Assembly (NCBI GenBank): GCA_008690995.1
Contig: VRMN01000005.1
Span: forward strand, 620,001-684,000
Reading direction: 5' to 3'
DNA from: Porphyridium purpureum
Taxonomy: Eukaryota > Rhodophyta > Bangiophyceae > Porphyridiales > Porphyridiaceae
Length of the DNA stretch: 64,000 nucleotides
Under the pieces are notes generated by a model that saw only the letters and a program-made list of their open reading frames with translations, searched no databases and was not told where the DNA came from. Below are positions 48,501 to 57,987 of this stretch, one piece after another. Position 1 is the first letter of the stretch; the number at the start of each line of letters is the position of its first letter. The position numbers were made by a program, and so were the translations under genes.

Positions 48501-49835
48501 ATGGCGCTACACGCGAGTCCGTCAGCAATGCGGACGAACGCCGTTCACTTTGCGTTCGCGTCAGCCATGCTTCTCGCCGTGTTGGTTTGTGTGGGCTCCA
48601 CTATGAGCTGGAAATTTATGCGCCCATCAACTCCGCGCCGACAGGTGCGTGCTTTAGATCAGGAATGGAATCCTGCACCTTTCGGGATGCACGCCGCGCC
48701 AGATTCCACGCCGACTCCTCCCCCGCCTCGCATCGTCCTTGGCATGCTCAATGTGCGCACCGCGGGGGTGGGCAACGTGCTGCAATTCATGTACAAGTTT
48801 CTATCGCTTTCACGCTGTCTCGATGCGGACGCAGTAATACCAACTCACAGTATCAACAAGATTGGCCCTAATGTCGATAGGCGGTTCCTACGGGGCGAAG
48901 ATATGTCGCTCTACGATTTGGACGTCTTGGCTGACTATGCTCGCACAGTGCACTACAAATCAGTGTGCAACTGCGTCGATGTGGCCGTACTCAAAAACGG
49001 CACTGGCTTCACGGACTCTGGTGCTGAGGGTGCCGCGCTCGTAGAAACTGCCACACAGAAAACGATGTTCAGCAGCCCCCGCGGCCTATCACCGAACGCG
49101 TTGATAGCGGAAATGTTGGAAGGCGTGGGGCCCAGTCGATGCGGCAATCCGCTCCCGTGTGTTCTGCTGGGTAATCACAACACCGCGATGGAGGCCATGG
49201 CCAGAATGGACACGGCGGCGTGTCGTGGGCGCCCCGTGGAATTGCCCGTCGGTGTAGGTGAATATTCTGATCAAGCGGCTTCTTCATTTGTGGTTCCGAG
49301 TCCCTTGATGCGCTCATGGGCTAAAAGCCTCCTTCCGAGAGATTGGGACTTTGATAGTCTGTTGGTTGTTCATCTGCGGTATGTTTGTGGAGAATACAAG
49401 CGCAAGGATGACATTTGCAATCGGGGCGACACTGTGTGTGTAGGGCGTGCTGAGGAGCCCCTCCGTGCAATGAAAGTGAATGATTTTGGGAATCTGGTGA
49501 AATTACTTGCTCAAAAGCTTGGGTGCAAACACGTTTTCCCCATCCTGCCACCTCCGTTTACGAGTCAGGCGCTCCGAACAAATGTTTCGCAAGTATTTGG
49601 CTTGAATTTCGAGGACTTGATCTCGAGCAAGAATCTTGACTTGTTCTGGACCCTTATGGTCGAGCGCAGCGTAGCAACATATGCCAAGCATCTCGTCGAC
49701 GAGACGAGGTCCTCATTTGCAACCACGCTAGAGCGCTCTCGCTTGCGACTGAATCTGACTGACTTTATACCCTTGTGGCAGACGTTGGAGGCGTTGAACT
49801 CGACCCAATTTGAAATCATCGACAAACCTCAGTAA
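48501..49835 (+). CDS. Type II membrane protein, putative GT-B (fucosyltransferase-like) glycosyltransferase
   Basis: 444 residues from an ATG at 48501. Signal anchor at about 16-36, a Pro-rich stem, then IVLGMLNVRTAGVGNVLQFMYKFLSLSRCLDADAVIP (79-114), which has the 'G-x-G-N-x-L ... A' start of a sugar-nucleotide GT-B fold, and SLLVVHLRYVCGEYKRKDD at about 284-302, which recalls the VVHLR/HxRxxD motif of GDP-fucose-dependent fucosyltransferases. Several Cys in CNCVDVA, CGNPLPC and CNRGDTVC could form lumenal disulfides. Family assignment is uncertain. It belongs with the neighbouring minus-strand glycosyltransferase as a possible second polysaccharide locus. Confidence 0.55.
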   Translation: MALHASPSAMRTNAVHFAFASAMLLAVLVCVGSTMSWKFMRPSTPRRQVRALDQEWNPAPFGMHAAPDSTPTPPPPRIVLGMLNVRTAGVGNVLQFMYKFLSLSRCLDADAVIPTHSINKIGPNVDRRFLRGEDMSLYDLDVLADYARTVHYKSVCNCVDVAVLKNGTGFTDSGAEGAALVETATQKTMFSSPRGLSPNALIAEMLEGVGPSRCGNPLPCVLLGNHNTAMEAMARMDTAACRGRPVELPVGVGEYSDQAASSFVVPSPLMRSWAKSLLPRDWDFDSLLVVHLRYVCGEYKRKDDICNRGDTVCVGRAEEPLRAMKVNDFGNLVKLLAQKLGCKHVFPILPPPFTSQALRTNVSQVFGLNFEDLISSKNLDLFWTLMVERSVATYAKHLVDETRSSFATTLERSRLRLNLTDFIPLWQTLEALNSTQFEIIDKPQ

Positions 49836-50268
49836 TCAGCGGAAAAGAACAGCTACGAGTCTGGCGGCCTGTTGGAATGGTAGAAGGAAGCCACATGGCG
49901 TTTCTTTTCATACGTTGATAGAGCCAAGATTTCCCATTAAAAGAAGGGCGTCCTCGTTTAGGAGCTAAGAAAAAGTTGCACGATTTTGTTTCACTTGAGG
50001 CCGTACACTCACCGCAAGCAGAGTACGCAGCTGCACTTGGACAGAAGTCCGAAAGAGAGGAGGCGCAGTCCTTGAAACATGTGTCCATTGCAAAATTTCC
50101 AAGTCCAACATGGACAAAAAGAAATCCTGAAGCTCTGACAAAACCAGGGGCCTGTGAGACCCCTTCCACCTCTCACACACGATCTGGGTTCACAGTTCCT
50201 GTTGTCGTAATCATCAGAATTCGTGTCAGTCCAATGGCGCTCCAAACTCTCGTGAACGTAGGCTACCT
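49836..50268. other. Convergent spacer
   Basis: 0.43 kb between two converging glycosyltransferase-type genes. No other feature supported. Confidence 0.4.
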
Positions 50269-51696
50269 CTAGCTCTGACCCGCACTGCCCGCAACACTCG
50301 AGTTTAACGGGCATGGGCGCTTGTGCTGGATCAATCCGTTGGACCGCCACTCCTTTACGTCAAGCGCGTGCTGCTCGTATGGGTCGGGGAAAAAAAGACC
50401 CCATATATTCGACCAAAACTGCTGGTCACCCCATCGCTGCTCCCACAGGCCTTCTTTAAAATCTCGATAGGTGATCGCAAATCGACTAACTTCTGGCGAA
50501 GTCGTAAGACCCAGCCAAAAGCCAAAAAAGTTTGCCTCCGGAACAAGTAGGGAAATATCCCACCATTTACGTTTCTCTGCTTGCGCCTGAAAGCGAGATC
50601 CACAGTGCTTCTCTTCCTGGTCCAGGAAGAGGAAGAGGACATCTTTGTTTCTCCCGCCGCAAGAACGATCTGCTCCGATTTTGCACGTCATGTATGGCGC
50701 GTGTGACCGAACCATTTCGTCCACCATTTCAAGCGGAGCGGGCCCGCACGCCATCAGGTCCGTGTCAATTTTGAACGCAAAGTCAAAATAGTCCATCACC
50801 TGTAAGAATGGAAGCCCGAACCCGTACCAATTCGTTGCGTATGTGTACTGGAGCGCAAAATAGCAGCAGTTTTTGCATCTTGTCTTTTGGACCTCGGCAA
50901 ACTTCTCAAAAGAGAGCTTCGAGTCCTCACCGAAAACGGGCGGGATAAAGGCCGGCTCGTATGTTACCCACACGTGCATTCCCGATTCCTTCGCGACGAA
51001 AACGCGATATCCATTGTCGAGGGAATCTAATTGCGCACAAAATGCTCTGTTGTGCTTGGTGTTACAGTCGAGTACATCAATCGAGCTCGAAATGGTCCCC
51101 GCAAAGGCGTCAACCGAAGCCTCTGTTCCTTCGAGCAGAACAACCACCATCACGTACGATTTGCTCGGTTCCGGGCCCAGAAGAAATCGCTGCCACGAGT
51201 CCATCACCGCGGCCAGTCCATCCTCGTATCGCTCGCCCATCACCGCGACAACAATAGCACTCCGGGTGTCGTGCTGAACAGGCACCGGGCGATTCGGCGT
51301 GAACTTGAGTTTACGAGTCGTGTGAGAAAGATTCCCTTCGATGACCTCGTGGCAAACATCCCTGTATCCCTCATGATTGAGCCCGAGGCTCCGATTTCTC
51401 CACACTAGAGTCGTACCTGCCTTGATATCCTTGAAAATCAACGTCTGTTTGCTAGCTTCCGTTGCCATTCCCAACCACGGGCGAGCGCTCTCAAGCAACG
51501 AAGGCGCGCGATGTCCTAAAGGAAGGACTCGTGCTGGCCGCATGTTCTCCTCTAGCGCAACGTTCCACTCGTGCTCGCTTTCAAGCACCCCGACGGGCTC
51601 GTTCGAGGCTGGCCACAGAACCGCAATACCAATCAGCGCGCCGAGAAGCACGAGCCCGGCTGCGGCAGCGAGCCGTACGGAGCGCAGCAACTCCAT
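50269..51696 (-). CDS. Golgi-type glycosyltransferase, distantly GT15/KRE2-like
   Basis: 475 residues from the ATG at 51696, which gives a signal anchor at about 8-29; codons upstream are open without ATG. A GT-A-type fold is suggested by SAIVVAVMGERYEDGLAAVMDSW, FDFAFKIDTDLMAC with a DxD metal site (Asp311, Asp313), and NFFGFWLGLTTSPEVSRFAITYRDF followed by EQRWGDQQFWSNIWGLFF. The last pair resembles the 'FYERWGDAPVHS' region of yeast alpha-1,2-mannosyltransferases (GT15). Sequence divergence leaves donor and acceptor open. A telo-box-like AAACCCTAG on its strand lies about 200 bp before the start. Confidence 0.65.
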   Translation of the reverse strand: MELLRSVRLAAAAGLVLLGALIGIAVLWPASNEPVGVLESEHEWNVALEENMRPARVLPLGHRAPSLLESARPWLGMATEASKQTLIFKDIKAGTTLVWRNRSLGLNHEGYRDVCHEVIEGNLSHTTRKLKFTPNRPVPVQHDTRSAIVVAVMGERYEDGLAAVMDSWQRFLLGPEPSKSYVMVVVLLEGTEASVDAFAGTISSSIDVLDCNTKHNRAFCAQLDSLDNGYRVFVAKESGMHVWVTYEPAFIPPVFGEDSKLSFEKFAEVQKTRCKNCCYFALQYTYATNWYGFGLPFLQVMDYFDFAFKIDTDLMACGPAPLEMVDEMVRSHAPYMTCKIGADRSCGGRNKDVLFLFLDQEEKHCGSRFQAQAEKRKWWDISLLVPEANFFGFWLGLTTSPEVSRFAITYRDFKEGLWEQRWGDQQFWSNIWGLFFPDPYEQHALDVKEWRSNGLIQHKRPCPLNSSVAGSAGQS

Positions 51697-53370
51697 AGGC
51701 GAGGCAAGCGGTCGCGGATTCCGCACAAGCTTTGCGAACAGCAACGCCGAGCCCCCCGGCTCACCGAATAGGGTTATTCTCAAGAAGCACTCGTGCGGCG
51801 ACGATCAAACAGGCCCGTACGAGCTTTGCCGCGCAATCCACAGCCGCGCTCTCTGCCGATGCTCATGTCTCCGAGATCAAGCCCTGCGGGATCAATTGCT
51901 AGGGTTTCGGATGGATATGATTTGCATGCCGCTGCAGCTCTCACAGCCACGAACGCTTGTGCGCGCGGCGCCGCGCACCGCGCCGTGTGGGCGTGCCGGG
52001 ACGCTTGAGCGAGGCTCGGGCTTCTGCGCGTTGCCACGCAAGCAGCGACGCACAATCTACTGCTGTGACTGACCGTGCGACTGTGCTGGCGTCACGCCCA
52101 GCCCTACTAGCACATTTTCAGTTCCGAGCTGACACACGACTCTCAACCGGTGAACACCACGACGAGTGGACTATTCTACGGAGTGCGCAATGACTGTGCC
52201 GCCTGCTGAGTGACACATCAAAACATGCACGACACGCGGGTTGCTTAAAAGTCGAACTGACAAGAGCACGCTGCTCCGTTCCGCAAAGCGCCGCGGTGCA
52301 TGCCATCCCCGGACAGACTCAGGTGCTCCCGAGCCTCTGCCTGAAAATTGTGCTCGTGGTTCTGTGCTCGTGGTTCTGTGCTCGTGGTTCTGTGCTCGTG
52401 AGGATGTGCGTTGATTGGAGCTTCGCCATCGTTCGAGGCGGCAGTCCGCTTGGCGAGTGTGTAAGTAGATCGCTTGATCTGGGAACCTTCACGCCTTGGT
52501 AGCTTTGAGCATGTTGAGTCAAGAACTAGTTTGCACCTTTTTGCAAATCGCTATCTCGAATGGCGCCAATCAAAGCACGTTCCTCCGGTGAGTGCGGTTT
52601 CTAAGGAAGTTAAAGATGCTCCATTACTCTCGTGCCGAACTATGCTCACAAGCATGCGGCGGCAAACTACAAAACCAATGCTGTCTCCGCTCTGCACCAT
52701 TTTTCTCAAGAGCCCGTGCGGGCGACGCCAAGCTTTGCAAAGTCAGACCTCCAGCCTGCAGCTGCCGTAGCCCGGTTGGCGACTCAATCTGCATTCCGAT
52801 TCAGCACTTGGCCGACAATATTGTACCTACTTTTTGCTCAAATCAAGGTCCATTCTCTGCACACCACTGACGCCAGAGCGGTCGCTCAATGGCCGGGGCG
52901 AGCTCCCGCCGTCTCCTTCGCCGGACCCGAATACTAATGAGGATACGTGCGACCTCCTGCCCAATATTCCTTCAGACGTCAGTCAAAGCTTCTCGACTTG
53001 CAGGCGCTTGCCGGGAGTGCCGTATTGCAGATCCGCAAATCTACGCGGAAGTGTTGCTTTTTTTTCACTGCCCAAGCGCTGCGGGGTATAGCCTTCGCGA
53101 TATCATTCTGGACATGTTTTCAAAGACGGCCGCCTGCGCAGGGACACACCCCGCGGCGTGGACAATTGAAATACTGCTCAGCGGTATTGCAAGCACCCGA
53201 TGAACATGGATTCCGCTCTCCACTTTTCCCCGGGCTGACAGTGGACGCAGAGCTGCACACACGAATGCTTACCAAGTAGCAGCGGTGCGCATACTGTCCC
53301 TTCTGTGCACTTTGCTTTCATATTCACATCTGCACGCCTCCGCAGTGGATCTGCTGATCCTAGGCTATGA
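51697..53370. other. Long spacer between glycosyltransferase and PUS7 genes
   Basis: 1.67 kb without a supported gene. The left part (51697-52050) should be the glycosyltransferase promoter, with CTAGGGTTTC at 51898-51907. A 14-bp tandem repeat is at 52350-52400. Short plus frames (52592-53280) are not protein-like. Confidence 0.4.
52350..52400 (+). repeat. 14-bp tandem repeat, 3.6 copies
   Basis: Unit GTGCTCGTGGTTCT repeated exactly at 52350, 52364 and 52378, with a partial fourth copy. Confidence 0.9.
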
Positions 53371-55542
53371 TCACTGTGCGAGCATCGCTTCCACTGGTCG
53401 AGCATTCGCACTGGCTTTAGCGTCCGAGTCTTGTTTGGTAAGCTCGCGAATAAACATTGTCGCGTACGCGGCCGGACGCAACGTGAAATTGAGGATCAGA
53501 GCAAGCCGCTCTGGGCCTGCTGTCATGTCGCCGCCTGGGGCCGAATCTACTGGTACGCTCGTTGCGCTCATGGTGACAGCTGCGCGCGACGCTGATGTGG
53601 GCACTTGAACGGGCAGCTCCGTAGAAATCAGGTCCACCTTTTCGTTGCAGTATGTCACAAAGTCAAACTGCACGTCTTGAGCGAACGAGAGCAATCGCCG
53701 ATACGATCCAATCAAATTAAACTCTGTGACGGCCGAGTTGGCCGCACTCAAGTCGACCTTATGCTTCTCCAAGAGGGCACTGAGCGCTTCACCCACTTCG
53801 CCTGCAGGTCGAAGCACGTCGTAGCCGACCATGGGAAGCACCACCTGATGAATCGAGATTTGATTTCTCTCGTCGGGCTGCACCACGCGCACCTGCGCAC
53901 GAAAGCTCAGGTCGACCTCAAAACTCGATGCCACATCCAAGTCACCAACCTTGTTCGCAACAACAAGGTCACCAGGCTCGGCATACTCGCGGCAGCGCCC
54001 GGGCTGCATCCGCACCGTCGCCATCGAGTTCCACAGAAAGCTTTGCACAGCATGCACATACATTTTTCTTAAATTAAAGGGAATCGCCGAGAAGGCGGCT
54101 TTGTGGTCCACGATGCCTCCTTGTTTGCTGTAGCTCTCCAAGAGGCGTTTTTCGAGACCGCCGTTGCCTCGGCACGCAGGAAGTGTGCGCAGCGCTTCTT
54201 GCGCAGAAATGGTGTTGTCAAGAAAAGAATGCATCACCTTCAGCTTTGCTTCGCGCTCGGGATATATTTGCTTCGATGGATCACCGTCAGTTGGGTCAAA
54301 TGGCGTCATGATCATCCGGCAAGCCTTTGCAAAATCATTGCGGAGCACTTCAAAGCCAATCACATGTGTGGCGTATGCGCCCGACCCGAAGCGCTGCAAG
54401 CCAAAATAGTTGATGAAGCCACGCGTGGACACATTCCTGATGGCGCGCTCAATAGTGCTGCGCAAATGCGGCACATCGTCTTCGGACTTTTCTCGACCAC
54501 TCAGCGCTCGCAGCACAATGGTGAACTTGTTTCCCAGCAGATCCCCCAACGCCAGTCGCCCTGTCTTGGCTAGGTTCGCATTCCCGACACGTGCGTCTCG
54601 CAAGGCGCCGTTCAACTGCAAGATGCGTTCCGGGCTGAAGCCTCGGACCACTACGAACTGGAACGTGATGGCGCGCTTGTCCTTTGTGCCCGCCGTCGAA
54701 AGCCGCGACACCGGCACATTGAGAAGCTTTGCCACGCTGCACAACACGTCGTGAGTGTCTCGATTTCGTTTTGCAAGCACAAATTCAACATCTGCCACAT
54801 GATAATTGACCCGCTTGGACACACGATCCGTTCCCGGGTCAGATGAATCTGGCTTGCGCTTGCGCTGCGCCGACGTCTGGAAAGTCACCAAGATGCGCTT
54901 CACCCCACCGTGTTCTTGGACTGCGCTGTCGAGCTGAGCGTGAGCTTCGCGAACTGCCAGATGCAGCGCCCTGCGAAAGGCTTTGTCGTCGATCTTGTCC
55001 ACACCTTCAATCACCACGAACCGAGTCTTGGATTCCGCGTGCGCTCCGTCTCGCGCGAGCTCAGCCAGCTGTAAGGCTCGCTCGACTCCAATCAGCTCTG
55101 CGAGCTGGGCATCTGGTTCTAGCCGCATTCCTTGAACTGCTTTCCCGTCGTCGCGGGCCGCAGCCGCATTGCGCGGCGATGCAGCTGGCATGTCAATCGA
55201 CACGGCGTCAGCACATGCATGATTAACTGAAGCACCTTCGCTGTGTCCCGGCTGCGAGCCGCTACCCTTACAATTTTCGTCACCATCCTGATCCTCTTGA
55301 TCGGCGCGCGGCGCAGCAGGCTTGCCAGGCTGTGGCACATCTCCGCCTGCCTGCGGTGAAGCGGGAGCCGGTGCTGGTACTAGTGCGGGTGCCGGGGCCA
55401 GAGCAGGGAGCGCGGCGACGCGGCCGTCTGGCGCGATCTCGCGCACAACAAAGTCTGCAAACCTGTCGCGGACCAGCGCACTGAACGGCTCGTGGTCGCT
55501 CACGAACGCCACAATGCCGACTCCAGCCTCCTCCACGTTCAT
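53371..55542 (-). CDS. PUS7: Pseudouridine synthase PUS7 (TruD family)
   Basis: 723 residues from an ATG at 55542. It converts U to pseudouridine in tRNA, U2 snRNA and mRNA. The TruD motif is RLSTAGTKDKRAITFQFVVVRG (280-301) with catalytic Asp288. Other family blocks are FSALVRDRFADFVVREI near the N-terminus, GFINYFGLQRFGSG, VIGFEVLRNDFAKACRMIM, and AVQSFLWNSMATVR. An Ala/Pro repeat (LAPAPALVPAPAPAS) and acidic low-complexity sequence occupy about 45-130. Length and order fit eukaryotic PUS7. The last gene of the ordinary gene-dense part of the window. Confidence 0.95.
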   Translation of the reverse strand: MNVEEAGVGIVAFVSDHEPFSALVRDRFADFVVREIAPDGRVAALPALAPAPALVPAPAPASPQAGGDVPQPGKPAAPRADQEDQDGDENCKGSGSQPGHSEGASVNHACADAVSIDMPAASPRNAAAARDDGKAVQGMRLEPDAQLAELIGVERALQLAELARDGAHAESKTRFVVIEGVDKIDDKAFRRALHLAVREAHAQLDSAVQEHGGVKRILVTFQTSAQRKRKPDSSDPGTDRVSKRVNYHVADVEFVLAKRNRDTHDVLCSVAKLLNVPVSRLSTAGTKDKRAITFQFVVVRGFSPERILQLNGALRDARVGNANLAKTGRLALGDLLGNKFTIVLRALSGREKSEDDVPHLRSTIERAIRNVSTRGFINYFGLQRFGSGAYATHVIGFEVLRNDFAKACRMIMTPFDPTDGDPSKQIYPEREAKLKVMHSFLDNTISAQEALRTLPACRGNGGLEKRLLESYSKQGGIVDHKAAFSAIPFNLRKMYVHAVQSFLWNSMATVRMQPGRCREYAEPGDLVVANKVGDLDVASSFEVDLSFRAQVRVVQPDERNQISIHQVVLPMVGYDVLRPAGEVGEALSALLEKHKVDLSAANSAVTEFNLIGSYRRLLSFAQDVQFDFVTYCNEKVDLISTELPVQVPTSASRAAVTMSATSVPVDSAPGGDMTAGPERLALILNFTLRPAAYATMFIRELTKQDSDAKASANARPVEAMLAQ

Positions 55543-55639
55543 CTCATCGCCGCTCTGCCGTCGATCTCCGACTACTGCCGAGTGCGCCGCCAGTCGCCGG
55601 CGTCGGTACTCAGAGTCACCAGAAGCACGCCGGTTGAAG

Positions 55640-57075
55640 GACGATCCAGCGTAGCGGTTAGGAACCGTTCAGAGTAACGGTTCGTGACCATCCTAAGCAC
55701 ACTTTGGTGAACGTTTCGACGGGCTTTGCTGGCTGTTTCGGGCAAGATGAGGCCACGCATGTCGCGCCGGAGTGCGGATACAAAATGCGGCCGCGGGCGA
55801 GGCTTCGGGCTCGGACGCTGTAGTCAGAAAGCAAGGAGCGCCTTTTGTGTAGAGCAGTTTTCAGAGCAAGCTATAAAATAAAAGATGGTTCGGTTTGATA
55901 CGTTGGAGACCACTCCTTCCCCAAAATACAGTGGCATCATCGCTTTGGGTACGAGACAAGATGGAGGCATTCACGCGTCTAATGGTGCGGCCAGGGCCCG
56001 TTGATTTGGCGCAAATGTTGCGCCTAGACGTTTACGATAAAGAGCGAGACGCGCTGACCACTAGGACGTGGTCGTTTTGCGCGCATGAGGGTGTTTACAT
56101 TCCGTTCCGTGGCGCGGCGGTAGCTGCGGTGGCGGCTGCACCAGCAGCGCCAGCGGCCGCAGGGCCTGCACGGCCTGGGGATGGGCTTCACAGTGAGGCT
56201 GAGTTAAAGGCAGTCAGGACGGCCGCGGCGTATTTACCCGGACCGGCGCTGACTTGATGGATCACGACAACTACGCAGTTTGCCGCTCCGGCGAGCTGGG
56301 ATGAATTCTTGGCTACTGTGGAGGCCACTTTTATGCTGCCACATGTAGCGCGCGCCACCCGTGACACGCTGGCTAGTTTGAAGCAGTCTGGCTCCTTTGA
56401 GGTATATGCAAACACTTAAAACGGTCCGTAGTCACCGGCCCAGCGTACCGGTAAGCAAGTAAAGACAAGCCGCTTGCATGACGGCAATGTTCAAACATGG
56501 GTGCATCAAGCGATGCGCAAGTGGCGCTCGCGCGCTTTTACCCGATGCAGGCGCAATGACTGTGAATACGACGGACCCGAACAGGCAATACAGCCGTTGC
56601 GGCCCGAGGGGTTCGGCCTGCAGGCGGTCGGCGATGTATCTCTGCCCTGAGGGGTATAAGATAAAAGTCCATCTTCGCGTGGTGCAAGGATTCTTAGAAA
56701 AAGAGAGGCAAGTGAAGCAAGAGACAGCTAGCAGCGGTTAAATAGTAACACATCTATTCAGCTGGTGGTTGCTCTCTTTGTGTTACCAATGCTGTGTCTT
56801 TTTCTCTGCTTCTTACCTCTTCTTTCTCCGAGCAAGACCTGATCGGCTAGTCCGGGCAGGCGCGTCGCCTTTTTATACCCTTACTTCCGCTAGGGACAGC
56901 AAGGCGCCAAGAGAAATGACAATGCAAATCATTGGCATTTCTGCGCACGTCTAGAAGGTTCTGGAACCTCTAGAAGCTTCTAGAAACGGTTAAACGGTCT
57001 ACCAGTTTAATGGCTTACCGGTTTCGGATTAACCGAACCGTTCTAGGTGACTCGGGTCGAACGGAAAACAGTCTT
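55640..57075 (+). mobile_element. Fossil LTR retrotransposon (gag-bearing remnant)
   Basis: Broken remnant of an LTR retrotransposon; boundaries are approximate. A plus-strand segment (about 56280-56420) resembles the retrotransposon gag helical domain (a 'W..F....F' start, then 'L..L.Q.G....Y'). A word resembling an initiator-Met primer-binding site (TGGCATCATCGC, 55931-55942) precedes it and a purine-rich stretch at about 56695-56735 may be the polypurine tract. Similar AACGGTT-rich sequence near both ends (about 55655-55690 and 56985-57045) may be what remains of its terminal repeats. No protease, reverse transcriptase or integrase is seen between, so the copy is gag-only or largely deleted. 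It has several breaks and looks old. Confidence 0.45.
56951..56988. promoter_or_regulatory. Two triple heat-shock-element-like blocks
   Basis: GAA at 56954, TTC at 56959 and GAA at 56964 form one perfect alternating nGAAnnTTCnnGAAn element, and GAA at 56973, TTC at 56978 and GAA at 56983 form a second. The second is centred on a 16-bp palindrome TCTAGAAGCTTCTAGA. It could belong to the end of the fossil retroelement or act on the following gene. Confidence 0.5.
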
Positions 57076-57128
57076 GCTCCCTATTCGGGTATCGTGGAAA
57101 GTATACACCGTATCTGAGATATCTCGGG

Positions 57129-57689
57129 ATGGAACAAAACATCCTCGGAGTGTTTGCGTCGCTTCCCGACTACGGCGTTCCGCCACGATATCGTGATGGA
57201 GAAACGCTTGGACGGCACATTCGCGGCTGTCTGCTGCGCTTCGTTCGCGACAATATTGTTCTTCCCTTGCAAGGACGGGGTATATCGATGCAAAACATTA
57301 GCATTGACATTCGGCACACGCTGCGCACGCTGTACTGGGGCGGTCGCAAGGAAACATATGAGTGTCGTAGAAAAAGCGATGGTGGGAAGCGCTACGATAT
57401 CGTTGCAGTAACACCAGAATCTGGTTGTCCCCGTCCCTGTATTGGCGAGCTGCTACTGTTCTTGAAGATATCGTACACAACGTGTCCTGTCAATGTGCAG
57501 GCAGCAGAGTATCCAAACGCGCGAATGACGGTCGAGCACAATCCAACAGAGTGGAATGTCGCTGTGATATCACCGTGGAACTTGTGTGCGTTGGATAACT
57601 GCTACTGCAATATTGCCTCACCGGTGTTGCATCATTTGGTTGCGGATGATACCCTCGATAATCTGCTCTGCATCCAGTCCGCGTGTTGA
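57129..57689 (+). CDS. Hypothetical protein of an accessory element
   Basis: 186 residues from an ATG at 57129. I recognise no family. The middle reads LYWGGRKETYECRRKSDG and CPRPCIGELLLFLKISY, a pattern of a small beta-domain followed by Cys-rich loops (Cys pairs CPRPC and CALDNCYC), and the C-terminus ends with a Leu/Asp-rich helix. Its build recalls the last domain of a long transposon-encoded protein, so it may be a truncated 3' part. It lies right after the heat-shock-like elements and converges on a broken minus-strand frame across an inverted repeat. Gene status uncertain. Confidence 0.4.
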   Translation: MEQNILGVFASLPDYGVPPRYRDGETLGRHIRGCLLRFVRDNIVLPLQGRGISMQNISIDIRHTLRTLYWGGRKETYECRRKSDGGKRYDIVAVTPESGCPRPCIGELLLFLKISYTTCPVNVQAAEYPNARMTVEHNPTEWNVAVISPWNLCALDNCYCNIASPVLHHLVADDTLDNLLCIQSAC

Positions 57690-57723
57690 AATTTGGTCCC
57701 CTCTCGACTTTAGGATACGACCG

Positions 57724-57838
57724 GGAAAAACTACTGGAAAAGCTCTTGGAAAAACTATTTTCTGTTGCTTACACCAGCTTTCGGGCGGAGAAGAGATTTT
57801 CCGGGAGCTTTTCCAAGAGTTTTTCCAGGACTTTTTCC
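57724..57838. repeat. Inverted repeat with about 33-bp arms
   Basis: Left arm 57724-57756 and right arm 57806-57838 are reverse complements at about 28 of 32 positions, spaced by about 49 bp. Each arm itself contains three copies of a GGAAAA(A)CT-like word. It sits between convergent frames. It may be a hairpin terminator or two facing transposon ends. Confidence 0.75.
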
Positions 57839-57987
57839 ACGGCTCTCATTACATTCCGGCATTCCAAGATCTGGAAGTTCTTTTGACAGCCATTTCAAGC
57901 TTCCATAAATTACACGTGAGAATTCCCATACTTTGTAACCGAAATACTCAACGGTTACTTTTTATTTTCGCTGCAGAAATGAAGCAT

